From positions 1 to 64,000 of the forward strand of contig JAUYUA010000092.1 in assembly GCA_030694935.1 (NCBI GenBank): DNA of 64,000 bases, written 5' to 3'. The notes below the pieces were generated by a model. That model searched no databases. It saw only the letters and a program-made list of their open reading frames with translations, and was not told where the DNA came from. This DNA is from Lutibacter sp. Its GTDB lineage: Bacteria; Bacteroidota; Bacteroidia; Flavobacteriales; Flavobacteriaceae. The position numbers and the translations under genes were made by a program. Positions 1 through 11,253 of the stretch are shown one piece after another (positions within the stretch are counted from its first letter, which is position 1; every line of letters begins with the position of its first letter).

Positions 1-133
1 TTAGCGTTGAGCAACTAAAATATTAAAATTACAAAAATCCTTATTTTTAGGGGTAGCTTTTTATTGACTTAAAAATAAATAATAAAAATTAAAATACTGA
101 TAATCAGCACTTAAAATAATAAATCATAAACAG

Positions 134-964
134 ATGAAAAACATTATACCTATTTTTATTTTATTAATTGCATTTTCTTCCGTTGGGCAGTCCGTTCAAA
201 AAACGAGTGGAAAATCATTTGAATCCGTTTCAAAAACTAAAGATTCTCCGCAAGTTTTTGCCTTCCAAAAAGGAGAATGGCTAAAGTTTAAAATGAGCTA
301 CAGCAATTTTTTAAATGCAGGTTTTTCAACAATGGAAGTGAGAGAAACTACAAATAACCAAAAAGAAGCGTTTCATATCCTCGGGAAGGGAAAATCTACC
401 GGAATTGTGAGTTTGTTTTTTAATGTGACAGACGATTATCAAACTTTTATGTATAAAGAATCTTTATTGCCGTATCGTTTCATCAGAAAAATTGATGAAG
501 GCGGTTATACCAAAGACGAAGAAATCTTGTTCAATCACGACAAAAAAGAAGCCATTGTAAAAAACCACAAACGCAACACCGTAGACAAACACCCAATAGG
601 TGACGATATTCAGGACTTATTATCAACTTTATACTATCTGAGAAATCAAAATTTAACCAATTTGAAAGCTGGCGATGAAATTGAAATAAAAATGTTTCTT
701 GATAAAGAAACCACCAGTTTTAAATTTCATTTTTTGGGAAAAGAGGTGGTGAAAACCAAATTTGGCAAAGTTAAATCTTTGAAATTTAGACCGATGGTGC
801 AAACTGGCCGCGTTTTTAAAGAGCAAGAAAGCCTCACTATTTGGATAAGTGATGATGAAAACAAAATTCCGTTGCTTATTAAAGCTTCGCTTACCGTGGG
901 CTCTCTGCGAGCAGATTTAGACCAATATAAAGGTTTAGCACACCCTTTTAACATAATTTTTTGA
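134..964 (+). CDS. DUF3108 domain-containing protein (secreted)
   Basis: Signal peptide plus YRF...DEGGY / DLLSTLYYLRN / FLGKEVVKTKFGKVKSLKFRP pattern typical of DUF3108 proteins. Confidence 0.75.
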   Translation: MKNIIPIFILLIAFSSVGQSVQKTSGKSFESVSKTKDSPQVFAFQKGEWLKFKMSYSNFLNAGFSTMEVRETTNNQKEAFHILGKGKSTGIVSLFFNVTDDYQTFMYKESLLPYRFIRKIDEGGYTKDEEILFNHDKKEAIVKNHKRNTVDKHPIGDDIQDLLSTLYYLRNQNLTNLKAGDEIEIKMFLDKETTSFKFHFLGKEVVKTKFGKVKSLKFRPMVQTGRVFKEQESLTIWISDDENKIPLLIKASLTVGSLRADLDQYKGLAHPFNIIF

Positions 965-1026
965 AATAAAATTGTATTTTCGCAATTCATTTGTTGATTC
1001 AAATTTAATTGTTAAAATAGCATACC

Positions 1027-2259
1027 TTGAAAAAATTACTTGCCCTTTTATTCGTTGTTCTAAGTATTGCCTGTAAAAATGAAAAACCTGAAACCGTATT
1101 AATCCCTGAAAAAATTGTTTATGAATTTGGTTATAGATTAAATGATTATAAAGTTATTAATGACACCTTAAAATCAGGAGAAAACTTTGGGGAGATTTTA
1201 TCAAGAAATAACATTAGCAGCTCCAAAATACATGAAATTGTCACCAAGATAAGGGATTCTTTTAACATTAGAAGCCTTAAAGCGGGAGTGCCTTACACCA
1301 TACTGGCTAAAGAAGATTCAACCCAACAAGCACAAGTATTTATTTACAGGCAGTCAAAAATTCTTTACACCATTATAGATTTTAAGGATTCGACAATTTT
1401 TGTGGTTAACGGAAAAAGACCTATTAAAACTAAAATCACAACAGCATCTGGATTAATTACCACACATCTTTCGCACGCTATCAAAAGTCAAGGATTAAGT
1501 CCGGATTTAACCTACAAAATGGCCGATGAAGTTTTTGCCTGGGCCATCGATTTTTCCAAGCTTCAAAAAAATGATAAATTCAAATTGGTATACGAGCAAT
1601 TTTACATTGAAGACACCATTCCTGTTGGAATAGGAAAAATAAAAGCCGCCTATTTTGAGCATAACGACAAACCATTTTATGCCTTTAATTATAAAACCGA
1701 TTCTACCCATAAAGTTTCAGAGTACTACGATGAAAAAGCCAATATTTTACGTCGGCAATTTTTAAAAATGCCTGTAAAATTCAGTAGAATTTCTTCAAAA
1801 TACAATTTACAACGACGCATTGCCTATTACGGGAATAAAATTAAAGCGCACAAAGGGACAGATTATGCCGCTCCAATTGGGACACCAATTGAAGCTACCG
1901 CAAATGGCAAGGTAACAGAATCAAAGTATGCTGGCGGCAATGGAAATTATGTTAAAATTAAACATAACGGAACTTACAGCACACAATATTTGCATATGAG
2001 CAAACGAGCGGTTAAAGTTGGGGATTATGTAAAACAAGGGCAAACTATTGGCTATATTGGGATGACAGGGAATACGGCCGGGCCACATGTATGCTATCGT
2101 TTCTGGAAAAATGGGGAGCAAGTTGATCCGTTAAAACAAAAGTTTCCAAATTCAGAACCTATGAAAAAAGACAAAGTGCCTGCTTACAACAAATATATTG
2201 GGCCACTTAAAATTCAATTGGATTCCATAGAATATCCAGAAAATAATATTTTATTTTAA
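1027..2259 (+). CDS. M23 family metallopeptidase (peptidoglycan endopeptidase-like)
   Basis: C-terminal HKGTDYAAPIGTPIEATANGKV...GNYVKIKHNGTYSTQYLHMS...GYIGMTGNTAGPHVCYRFW LytM/M23 motifs. Confidence 0.9.
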   Translation: MKKLLALLFVVLSIACKNEKPETVLIPEKIVYEFGYRLNDYKVINDTLKSGENFGEILSRNNISSSKIHEIVTKIRDSFNIRSLKAGVPYTILAKEDSTQQAQVFIYRQSKILYTIIDFKDSTIFVVNGKRPIKTKITTASGLITTHLSHAIKSQGLSPDLTYKMADEVFAWAIDFSKLQKNDKFKLVYEQFYIEDTIPVGIGKIKAAYFEHNDKPFYAFNYKTDSTHKVSEYYDEKANILRRQFLKMPVKFSRISSKYNLQRRIAYYGNKIKAHKGTDYAAPIGTPIEATANGKVTESKYAGGNGNYVKIKHNGTYSTQYLHMSKRAVKVGDYVKQGQTIGYIGMTGNTAGPHVCYRFWKNGEQVDPLKQKFPNSEPMKKDKVPAYNKYIGPLKIQLDSIEYPENNILF

Positions 2260-2295
2260 TAGAAATAAACAGCAATTAATTCTCAGAGCAAGACC

Positions 2296-3858
2296 ATGAA
2301 GAACATCAACCCAACCGAAACAAAAGCTTGGCAAAAGCTAACATCACACTATAAAACCTTAGAGTCAGTTCATTTAAAATCAATGTTTAGCAATGACCTT
2401 GATCGAAAAAATAAATTCACCATCAATTTCAATGATTTTGAATTTGATTATTCAAAAAACAGAATTACTGAAGAAACACTGAAACATTTATTGGATTTGG
2501 CCCATGAAGTTGATTTGGAAAGTGCCATAGAAGCTTATTTTTCGGGTGAAAAAATTAATAAAACCGAAAACAGGGCGGTATTGCACACTGCTTTAAGAAA
2601 CCAATCAAATGAAGCCGTTTTATTTGAAGGAAATAATATTATGGTTGACGTAAAAGATGCCTTGAGTAAAATGGAGTCTTTTACCGATAAAATTGTTTCT
2701 GGAGATTGGAAAGGTTACACCAATAAATCGATTACCGATGTGGTAAATATTGGTATTGGCGGATCGGATTTGGGACCTGACATGGTGGTGGAATCTTTAA
2801 AATATTATAAAAACCATTTAAACGTTCATTTTGTGTCAAATGTTGACGGTGACCACGTTCAGGAAGTGATTAAAACCTTGAATCCGGAAACCACTTTGTT
2901 TGTCATTGTTTCAAAAACATTTACCACTCAAGAAACCCTTACCAACTCAACTACCATAAAAAAATGGTTTTTGAAAACTGCTTCAGAAAGCGATGTCACA
3001 AAACATTTTGTGGCAGTTTCCACCAATTTAAAAGCAGCGAATGGCTTTGGCATTGCCGCAGAAAATGTTTTTACTATGTGGGATTGGGTTGGCGGCCGAT
3101 TTTCATTGTGGAGCACCGTTGGCTTAACCATAAGTTTGGCTGTTGGCTTCAATAATTTCAAGGAATTGCTTATTGGCGCTTATGAAATGGATGAACATTT
3201 TAAAAATACGCCTTTTGAAAACAATGCGCCGGTAGTTTTAAGTTTGATAGGTGTTTGGTACACCAACTTTTTTAATGCGGAAACCGAAGTCATTTTACCT
3301 TACACGCAATATCTAAGTAAATTTGCGCCTTACCTGCAACAAGCCATTATGGAAAGCAATGGCAAAAGCGCCGACAGAAACGGAAAACGGGTAACCTACC
3401 AAACCGGAAATATTATTTGGGGAAGCACAGGCACAAACGCCCAACATGCTTTTATCCAATTATTGCATCAGGGAACCAAATTAATTCCGGCCGATTTTAT
3501 CGGATTTAAAGAATCACTTTACGGAAACACCGAACATCACACCAAATTAATGGCCAACTTTTTTGCGCAAACCCAAGCATTGGCCGAAGGAAAAACAAAA
3601 GAAGAAGCGCATTTGGATTTAAAAATGCAAGGTAAAATGGATGAAATAGAAACCTTGTTGCCTTACAAAGTTTTTGAAGGTAACAAACCAAGCACCTCTA
3701 TTTTAATCACAAAACTAACGCCTAAAACTTTGGGAAGTTTAATTGCCTTTTATGAACACAAAATATTTGTTCAGGGAATTATATGGAATATTTTCAGTTT
3801 TGACCAGTTCGGCGTTGAATTGGGGAAAGAATTGGCCAATAAATATCTACAAAAATAG
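2296..3858 (+). CDS. pgi: Glucose-6-phosphate isomerase
   Basis: Full-length PGI with [25 protein letters not shown] and [17 protein letters not shown] motifs. Confidence 0.97.
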   Translation: MKNINPTETKAWQKLTSHYKTLESVHLKSMFSNDLDRKNKFTINFNDFEFDYSKNRITEETLKHLLDLAHEVDLESAIEAYFSGEKINKTENRAVLHTALRNQSNEAVLFEGNNIMVDVKDALSKMESFTDKIVSGDWKGYTNKSITDVVNIGIGGSDLGPDMVVESLKYYKNHLNVHFVSNVDGDHVQEVIKTLNPETTLFVIVSKTFTTQETLTNSTTIKKWFLKTASESDVTKHFVAVSTNLKAANGFGIAAENVFTMWDWVGGRFSLWSTVGLTISLAVGFNNFKELLIGAYEMDEHFKNTPFENNAPVVLSLIGVWYTNFFNAETEVILPYTQYLSKFAPYLQQAIMESNGKSADRNGKRVTYQTGNIIWGSTGTNAQHAFIQLLHQGTKLIPADFIGFKESLYGNTEHHTKLMANFFAQTQALAEGKTKEEAHLDLKMQGKMDEIETLLPYKVFEGNKPSTSILITKLTPKTLGSLIAFYEHKIFVQGIIWNIFSFDQFGVELGKELANKYLQK

Positions 3859-3968
3859 TTATTTGCCTTTAGTCAATTATTGAAATTTTGGAGCAAATAA
3901 AACACTATAATGAAGTAATTCTCATTTTAAACTGAGACCTAAAATGCTTCTTAATAAACCTTCTCACA

Positions 3969-4006
3969 AAAACGGCTGATTTTTTATAAATGATGCCGTT
4001 TTTTTA
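3969..4006 (+). terminator. Candidate terminator downstream of pgi
   Basis: aaaacggc ... gccgtttttttatt inverted repeat followed by a T-tract. Confidence 0.55.
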
Positions 4007-4296
4007 TTAGAAATACGTTTTTATTATTTCCGCATAACTTACTGTTAATCAATCAACAAGTATTTATTCCGTTATTTGGCCACTTATTCTTTTTAGACTT
4101 TAAGCAACTTATACACAATATTTACATCTGTTAATAAACTGTTAATATATAAAATAAGGAAAGTCAGTTTTAAAGGTGTTTTTTACTACATTTATTTGTC
4201 TTAAATTTTTGTTAAAAACTTAACAATTTATTAAAGATTCATTTGGTAAAAATGACCAATTTTGCACAAACATTTAATTCAAATTTAATTTAAACA

Positions 4297-7059
4297 ATGA
4301 GAAAATTTAAAAATTTGTTAATGGTAGTACTATTAATTAGTTCTTCTGCCATTTTCGCTCAAACCAAACTTACAGGTAAGGTTGTTGATGAAACAAATCA
4401 ACCATTACCAGGCGCTTCTTTAGTTGTTAAAGGAACAAAAGCTGGAGCTTCTTCAGATTTTAACGGAAATTTTACCCTAGAAACTGCGGTTGCTAGCGGT
4501 ACTTTGCAAGTTTCATTTGTTGGTTATTTAACAACTTCTGTGTCATTTAACGGAAATGCCAATTTAGGTACAATTACGTTAAAACCTTCTGCTGAATCAT
4601 TGGAAGAAGTAGTAATTACAGGTGTTATAGATGTCGCTAAAGAGCGATACACTCCTGTTGCTGTTTCTACTATTAAAGCTTCAGAAATTCAAGAAAAATT
4701 AGGATCTCAGGAATTTCCAGAAATTTTAGCCAACACACCTTCTGTTTATGCAACAAAAGGCGGTGGAGGATTTGGAGATTCCAGAGTAAACATTCGTGGA
4801 TTCGACCAAAGAAATATTGCGGTAATGATTAATGGAGTTCCCGTTAATGATATGGAAAATAGCGCTGTATACTGGAGTAACTGGGCTGGTTTATCAGATG
4901 TTACCTCAGCAATGCAAGTACAACGTGGTTTAGGGTCTTCAAAATTGGCGATATCTTCTGTTGGAGGTACGATTAATGTGGTTACAAGAACTTCTAGCAT
5001 GAAAGAAGGCGGATCTCTTGGTTCTACTTTCGGCAATGATGCTTACATGAAATTTCAAGCTTCTTATTCCACAGGCAAAATGCAAAATGGCCTTTCGGCA
5101 TCTGTTTTATTAAGCTCTACCACTGGAGACGGTTATGTGGACGGAACTAAATTTGAAGGAAAAAATTATTTCATCGCTTTAGGGTATGAATTTAATGACA
5201 GACACGACATTCAATTTACTTTTACTGGTGCTCCTCAATGGCATAACCAAAGAAGTTTTGCCAATAGATTAGAAGATTACATTAAATATGGCGATCCAGT
5301 TGCTAACGAACCTGATATAAAATATAGTTCAGATTGGGGATATTTAAACGGTAAGGAATATGCATGGACAAGGAATTTTTATCATAAACCCGTAGCTTCC
5401 CTTAATTATGATTTCAAAATTTCTGAAAAAACCAAATTATCTTCAGTATTATACGGTTCTTGGGGTAGAGGTGGCGGAACAGGCAACATTGGAAAAAGCC
5501 CATTCGGTTTTAAAACCGTAGATGGATTGGTTCCTTTTGATGACTTTGTGGCATACAATACGGGCACCTATACTTTTCCAAGCGGAAATAGCACAACAAC
5601 TTTAGGCACACCTCTTGCGCCAAGTGCAGCAGTTGGCCATGTTGGGGAGTATGTAACAAACAGATCTACTGGTTTCACCCGAAGGGCATCTATCAACTCT
5701 CATGACTGGTACGGAGCGGTTATCAATTTAAATACAGAATTAACTGAAAATTTAAAACTTGATTTTGGTATTGATGCCAGAACTTACACTGGTTACCATT
5801 TCAGAAACATCAATGACCGTTTGGGTGCTGACGTGTATTATGACAATGTTAATGTAAATTACCAACCAACGGGCAGATATTTGTACGAAACTTATTCTGC
5901 TTCGCCAAGCCTTAATCCTTTTACTGATATTAAAGATCAAGAAAAAATTGAGTATAATAACAATGGATATGTAAGATGGTTAGGCGCGTTTACGCAATTG
6001 GAGTATGCCACTGAAAAACTTTCCGCTTTTATTCAAGGTGCTGTTTCTCAACAAGGATTTAAAAGAGAAGATACTTTCATTTATTTGGAGTCTAATCCAT
6101 TATACGAAACTGATTTCGAAAATATTTTAGGAGGAAACATTAAAGGTGGGGTGAATTACAACATCGATGAAAGTAATAACGTTTTTGTAAACTCAGGATT
6201 TTATTCAAAACAACCTAATTTTAGTTCAGTTTATCCAAACAACAAATCAATTCTCAATGAAAATTTAACGAATGAGAAAGTTTTAGGCATAGAAGCAGGA
6301 TATGGTTTCCGTTCAGCAATATTTAGTGCTAACCTAAACTTATATTATACTTCCTGGAAAGACAGATACCAAAGATCTACGGACTCTAGTGTGGACAATG
6401 TTGGCGGATACTTTGATTTTGCAGGTATTACAGAGATACACTCAGGTATTGAACTTGAAGTGAGTGCCAAGCCAATTCCACAGTTAAGTCTAAACGGAAT
6501 GGTTTCCATAGGTGATTGGAATTATGACGGAAATGTAACCAGTAATAGATATGATGCCAGCAACACACAAATTGGCACTGGTACCACTTTATACTTGGAC
6601 AAAGTAAAAGTTGGGGATGCTGCCCAAATTACAGCAAGTCTTGGTGCAAGATATGAAATCATCTCAGGCCTTAATGTAGATGCAAATTACAGAGTTGCAG
6701 ATAAATTATATGCTTCAATTGACCCAGCCAGATTTTCTTCTGAAGCAAACAAAGGCTCTTTAGAGTTGCCTTCTTATGGATTGATGGATGCAGGTATTTC
6801 TTATAAAATGATGCTTGGAGCTGATAAAAGCAAATCGCTTAACTTCAGATTGAATGTGAACAACGTTTTAGATGAGGTTTATATTTCTGAATCAAGAACT
6901 AATATTTTTGCAGATGATATCAAAACCGCTGCTACACCTACAACTCCTGCGATTACTTATGAACAGGCGGGTGCAATCTATGATGGTGTGGCTACTGCCA
7001 ATCAAGTTTTCTTCGGTTATGGAAGAACTTGGAATTTCTCTCTTAAATATAGCTTCTAG
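4297..7059 (+). CDS. TonB-dependent receptor with N-terminal carboxypeptidase-like regulatory domain
   Basis: GKVVDETNQPLPGASLVVKGTKAGASSDFNGNF, plug-domain NIRGFDQRNIAVMINGVPVNDMENSAVYWSNW, terminal aromatic residue (YSF). Confidence 0.95.
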   Translation: MRKFKNLLMVVLLISSSAIFAQTKLTGKVVDETNQPLPGASLVVKGTKAGASSDFNGNFTLETAVASGTLQVSFVGYLTTSVSFNGNANLGTITLKPSAESLEEVVITGVIDVAKERYTPVAVSTIKASEIQEKLGSQEFPEILANTPSVYATKGGGGFGDSRVNIRGFDQRNIAVMINGVPVNDMENSAVYWSNWAGLSDVTSAMQVQRGLGSSKLAISSVGGTINVVTRTSSMKEGGSLGSTFGNDAYMKFQASYSTGKMQNGLSASVLLSSTTGDGYVDGTKFEGKNYFIALGYEFNDRHDIQFTFTGAPQWHNQRSFANRLEDYIKYGDPVANEPDIKYSSDWGYLNGKEYAWTRNFYHKPVASLNYDFKISEKTKLSSVLYGSWGRGGGTGNIGKSPFGFKTVDGLVPFDDFVAYNTGTYTFPSGNSTTTLGTPLAPSAAVGHVGEYVTNRSTGFTRRASINSHDWYGAVINLNTELTENLKLDFGIDARTYTGYHFRNINDRLGADVYYDNVNVNYQPTGRYLYETYSASPSLNPFTDIKDQEKIEYNNNGYVRWLGAFTQLEYATEKLSAFIQGAVSQQGFKREDTFIYLESNPLYETDFENILGGNIKGGVNYNIDESNNVFVNSGFYSKQPNFSSVYPNNKSILNENLTNEKVLGIEAGYGFRSAIFSANLNLYYTSWKDRYQRSTDSSVDNVGGYFDFAGITEIHSGIELEVSAKPIPQLSLNGMVSIGDWNYDGNVTSNRYDASNTQIGTGTTLYLDKVKVGDAAQITASLGARYEIISGLNVDANYRVADKLYASIDPARFSSEANKGSLELPSYGLMDAGISYKMMLGADKSKSLNFRLNVNNVLDEVYISESRTNIFADDIKTAATPTTPAITYEQAGAIYDGVATANQVFFGYGRTWNFSLKYSF

Positions 7060-7079
7060 ATTTTTATAAAACACAAGCA

Positions 7080-7109
7080 TAAAAACCACCCAAATCGGGT
7101 GGTTTTTTT
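7080..7109 (+). terminator. Rho-independent terminator after the TonB-dependent receptor
   Basis: aaaaaccaccc aaat cgggtggttttttt. Confidence 0.85.
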
Positions 7110-7127
7110 GTTTAACCCACATTGCAG

Positions 7128-7663
7128 CTAAATAGGCGTTAAGTGCTGTAATAGTGTTGTTTTATTTTTTTTGAGTTCCGAGCTGTGTACTACGGATTTT
7201 CGTTTTACAAAAGGATAAAATTTGTATTTTAGAGCTGTATAAATATTTTGGATAGCTTCGTCTGGTTCGGAACATCTTCTGGTAGCAATTGTTTCATTTT
7301 CAAAGTTAATACCTGTTGTAGTTACGATTTTTTGAGTATTTCCAATGCGTACAATTTCTTGCCAATCATGGTAGATTTTTTTTGTTTTAGCTGATATCGA
7401 ATGCTGTTTACCAACCAATATGCCAACAATCCCAAGTGCAAATGCGCCATGGTTGATTCGTCATTTTTATAATAAATTGGGCGTAGATCTAAATCTGTTT
7501 TTAGCGTTCTAAAAGTGCTTTCTATCTCTCGAATGGTGTTGTAAATGCTCCAAAGCGTCTGCTCATCTTTTGGTTGGAGGTTAGTTCTGACGAAATAAAC
7601 ACCAAGATTTTCGTTGATTTGTTGATTTGTTTTTTCTTTTTTGACGCAAAGATCATCAATCAC
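7128..7663 (-). pseudogene. C-terminal remnant of an IS1634/IS4-like DDE transposase, frameshifted
   Basis: Two overlapping minus-strand frames: 7322..7663 (IREIESTFRTLKTDLDLRPIYYKND...AHLHLGLLAYWLVNSIRYQLKQK) continues as 7128..7418 (HDWQEIVRIGNTQKIVTTTGINFENE...RRCSEPDEAIQNIYTALKYK). The N-terminal catalytic part is absent. Confidence 0.8.
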
Positions 7664-7887
7664 AAACTTATTTGAAAGATGGGGTTAGTGGGATGGATAC
7701 GTTTCTCCCACTCTAATTGCATTGGAGTATAGCAATTATAAATTTGTTTACACTTAATAAATTGCAGTAGTAACAAGGATTAAAAATCCAAGTCTTCGAG
7801 ATTATTTAAGGTTTTACCAAAGTTTTAAACTTGTTTAGTAACTATAATATTCATTTGCACTAAATTTGTGGTTTAATTTTAAAAAAA

Positions 7888-8562
7888 ATGAATCTAAAAT
7901 TTTTCCAAAAATCTGTTCCAACACTTATTATTATGGCTGTTTTTTCAGTTGGGATGGTTTATGCCATATACTCGCTTTTAACGCCCGAAAAAAAATTGCC
8001 GATTTTCAATCCTGCCGACGTAAATCCTAAATTGGTTGATGAAAGCGTGGTTCATATCAGAAGAAACCATAAAGTTGCCGATTTTAATTTGATCAACCAA
8101 AATGGGGAAATTGTGACACATGAAGATTATAAAGACAAAATATATGTGGCTGACTTTTTCTTTACGCGTTGCATGACCATTTGCCCGGTGATGACCAATA
8201 ATATGGGAAAATTGCAGGAAGTTTTTAAAAATGATGATGACATTAAATTTTTGTCGCTTTCTGTAACGCCAGAAATGGACAGCATTCCTGTTTTAAAAGA
8301 ATACGCCGTTAATAAAGGAGTGATTGATGCCAAATGGAATATCACCACAGGCGACAAAAAACACATTTATGAGCTGGCGCGCAAAAGCTATTTTGCCGTT
8401 TTGGATGAAGGTGATGGCGGATTGCAGGATTTTATCCATACTGAAAATTTTATATTGGTCGATAAAAAACGTCAGATACGAGGTTTCTATGATGGTACAG
8501 ACAGTGAAGACATTGAACGATTAATTCTGGATATAAAAATATTGCAGAATGAATCTAAATAA
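7888..8562 (+). CDS. SCO family protein (SCO1/SenC copper chaperone-like)
   Basis: VADFFFTRCMTICPVMTNNM (CxxxC) and the DFIHTENFILVDKK His region. Confidence 0.9.
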   Translation: MNLKFFQKSVPTLIIMAVFSVGMVYAIYSLLTPEKKLPIFNPADVNPKLVDESVVHIRRNHKVADFNLINQNGEIVTHEDYKDKIYVADFFFTRCMTICPVMTNNMGKLQEVFKNDDDIKFLSLSVTPEMDSIPVLKEYAVNKGVIDAKWNITTGDKKHIYELARKSYFAVLDEGDGGLQDFIHTENFILVDKKRQIRGFYDGTDSEDIERLILDIKILQNESK

Positions 8563-8563
8563 G

Positions 8564-8607
8564 TGATAATTATCATTGTTTAGAATCATTCTAATTTAGT
8601 ATATTTG
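8564..8607 (+). promoter_or_regulatory. Candidate promoter/operator of the feo operon
   Basis: TGATAATTATCA palindrome (8564-8575), TTTAGAATCATTCTAAT dyad (8579-8595) and TATATTTG (8600-8607) matching the Bacteroidota -7 TANNTTTG. Confidence 0.55.
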
Positions 8608-8633
8608 CCTATTATTTATAATTATTCTTAATA

Positions 8634-8864
8634 ATGGGAGATACTATAGCAAATTTGAAGATTGGTGAAATAGGAATTATTCAAGATTTTTGCCTAGATG
8701 CTATTCCATTAAATCTTTTGGAAATGGGCTGCTTGCCTGGGAAAGAAGTTAGATTGTTACAAATTGCTCCTTTAAAAGATCCTTTATACATCAAAGTAAA
8801 CGGAAGCCATTTAGCCATAAGAATAGAAACGGCAAAACAAATTAACATTACCAAGTTGCGCTAA
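8634..8864 (+). CDS. feoA: Ferrous iron transport protein A
   Basis: Small SH3-like FeoA protein directly upstream of feoB. Confidence 0.9.
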   Translation: MGDTIANLKIGEIGIIQDFCLDAIPLNLLEMGCLPGKEVRLLQIAPLKDPLYIKVNGSHLAIRIETAKQINITKLR

Positions 8865-10975
8865 TGAAAAGCAATTCGCTTTTAAATATAGCCTTGGTTG
8901 GAAACCCCAATACAGGTAAAACTTCTTTATTCAACCAACTTACGGGTTTAAATCAGAAAGTTGGAAATTACCCTGGAATTACCGTTGATAAAAAGCAGGG
9001 AAGATGTAAAATTTCCGAGTATTTAACTGCTGAAATCACCGATTTACCTGGAACTTACAGCATAAATCCAACCACTTTAGATGAAACCATTGTGCTGGAA
9101 ACCTTGCTTAATGAAAGCAATAATTCATATCCCGATTTGGTTATTGTGGTTGCTGAAGTTGAAAACCTCAAACGAAACCTGTTTTTATTTTCTCAAATAA
9201 AAGATTTACAATTTCCTTCCATTTTGGTCATCAATATGTCGGATCAAATGATTAGAAAAGGAATCACTATTGATATTGAAGCCTTAAAGCGGGAATTAAA
9301 ATCGGAAATAATTTTAATCAGCGCCAGAAAAAATTTGGGGATTGATGACTTAAAAAGAGAAATTGAAAATTATGAAAACTGGAATACAGAGCCCATTGCC
9401 AATATTTCAGACAAAATTGACACTGTATTTTTTGAAACTATAAAAACTACTTTTCCCGAATTTTCTTTATATAAATCGTGGCTGTTGATTACCCAGCAAA
9501 AAAATTGCGCTTTTTTATCAAGCGAACTATATCAAAAAATTACGGCGTTTAATCCTGATAGTGAAAAAGTAAAAAAATATCAGCATAAAGAAACCATCTA
9601 CAGGTATCAGATCATCAATGAAATTCTAAAGAAAACTTATGCTGTTGATAAAAATGAAGCGACAGATTTGCGTTCCAGACTTGATAAAATTTTAACCCAT
9701 AAAATTTATGGGTATATCATATTTTTTGGGGTTTTGATGCTCATTTTTCAATCCATTTTTGAATGGGCCAGTTTGCCGATGGACTTAATTGACAGCTTAT
9801 TTGCCAATGTAAGCGAACTTGCCAAAACCAACTTGCCAAAAGGAACATTCACCAATTTAATTGCCGAAGGCGTCATTCCGGGCATCGGCGGCATCGTCAT
9901 TTTTATTCCGCAAATAGCCATTTTATTTTTGTTTATCGCAACCCTGGAAGAAACAGGTTATATGAGCAGGGTTGTGTTTTTGATGGATAAAATTATGCGA
10001 AAGTTTGGGATGAGCGGCAAAAGCATTATTCCGTTAATTTCGGGAACAGCCTGTGCCATTCCGGCAATTATGGCTTCAAGAAACATCAGCGACTGGAAAG
10101 AAAGATTAATCACCATATTGGTGATTCCTTTTACAACTTGTTCGGCACGTTTGCCGGTTTACGCCATTTTAATTGCTTTAATAATTCCCGATGAGCGTAT
10201 TTTTGGCATTTTCAATTTACAGGGATTAACCTTAATGGGATTGTATCTTTTGGGTTTCGCAGCGGCAATTTCCTCTGCTATTTTACTGCACAATGTGTTA
10301 AAAATTAAAACGCAAAGTTTGTTTGTCATAGAAATGCCAAACTATAAATTGCCTTCTTTTAAAAATGTTTTTTATGAAGTTGTTGAAAAAACAAAGGCCT
10401 TTATTTTTGGTGCCGGTAAAATAATTTTGGCCTTGTCCATTATTTTGTGGTTTTTAGCCTCAAACGGGTCTGAAAAATTCAAAAATGCAGCTGAATATGT
10501 GACAACACAGGAATCTGCCAAACATTTAAATGATGATGTTCTTAACAAAAAAATAGCTTCTTACAGATTGGAACACTCCTATATTGGAACTATGGGAAAA
10601 GTAATTGAACCCGTCATTAAACCAATGGGTTACGATTGGAAAATAGGAATTGCTTTAATAAGTTCGTTTGCGGCACGTGAGGTTTTTATTGGCGCTTTGG
10701 CCACTATTTACAATGTAGGCAGCGATGGTGTAGGTTCGGGAACAATAAAAGAACGAATGGCGGCGGAAGTTGATTCGGTAACCGGCGAAAAAAGATTTAA
10801 TTTTGCCACAGGAATGTCTTTGCTGTTATTCTATGCCTTTGCAATGCAATGTATTGGCACGCTTGCGATTGTAAAGCGTGAAACCAAAAGCTGGAAATGG
10901 CCAATTTTACAACTTACGGGAATGGGCGCTTTGGCTTATATCGTTTCAGTAATCACCTATACTATTCTAAGCTGA
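8864..10975 (+). CDS. feoB: Ferrous iron transport protein B
   Basis: N-terminal G domain GNPNTGKTSLFNQLTG, DLPGTYS, NMSD, plus Gate/FeoB membrane core with GTACAIPAIMASR and FTTCSARLPVYA. Confidence 0.97.
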   Translation: MKSNSLLNIALVGNPNTGKTSLFNQLTGLNQKVGNYPGITVDKKQGRCKISEYLTAEITDLPGTYSINPTTLDETIVLETLLNESNNSYPDLVIVVAEVENLKRNLFLFSQIKDLQFPSILVINMSDQMIRKGITIDIEALKRELKSEIILISARKNLGIDDLKREIENYENWNTEPIANISDKIDTVFFETIKTTFPEFSLYKSWLLITQQKNCAFLSSELYQKITAFNPDSEKVKKYQHKETIYRYQIINEILKKTYAVDKNEATDLRSRLDKILTHKIYGYIIFFGVLMLIFQSIFEWASLPMDLIDSLFANVSELAKTNLPKGTFTNLIAEGVIPGIGGIVIFIPQIAILFLFIATLEETGYMSRVVFLMDKIMRKFGMSGKSIIPLISGTACAIPAIMASRNISDWKERLITILVIPFTTCSARLPVYAILIALIIPDERIFGIFNLQGLTLMGLYLLGFAAAISSAILLHNVLKIKTQSLFVIEMPNYKLPSFKNVFYEVVEKTKAFIFGAGKIILALSIILWFLASNGSEKFKNAAEYVTTQESAKHLNDDVLNKKIASYRLEHSYIGTMGKVIEPVIKPMGYDWKIGIALISSFAAREVFIGALATIYNVGSDGVGSGTIKERMAAEVDSVTGEKRFNFATGMSLLLFYAFAMQCIGTLAIVKRETKSWKWPILQLTGMGALAYIVSVITYTILS

Positions 10976-11094
10976 TGCAGGATTATTTGGTATATATCGC
11001 TTTAGGACTCGCCATCACATTTTTGATAAAAAAGTATTTTTTTAAGTCGAAAAAGAAAGGCAATTGCGATACAGATTGCGACGGTTGCCATTAA
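10975..11094 (+). CDS. FeoB-associated Cys-rich small membrane protein
   Basis: ATG at 10975 overlaps the feoB TGA; MQDYLVYIALGLAITFLIKKYFFKSKKKGNCDTDCDGCH. Confidence 0.8.
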   Translation: MQDYLVYIALGLAITFLIKKYFFKSKKKGNCDTDCDGCH

Positions 11095-11139
11095 GGTTGT
11101 TGAATCGTTTAGGTGTTTAACTGTTTATTTGTGGATTTT

Positions 11140-11253
11140 AACTGCCTACTGAAACTGCTCACTGCATACTAAATCGTTTAATTGTTTAACTGTGGATTTG
11201 TTTAACTGCCTACTGAAACTGCTCACTGCATACTAAATCGTTTAATTGTTTAA
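11140..11253. repeat. Tandem duplication, 64-bp period
   Basis: aactgcctactgaaactgctcactgcatactaaatcgtttaattgtttaa occurs at 11140 and 11204. Confidence 0.9.
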
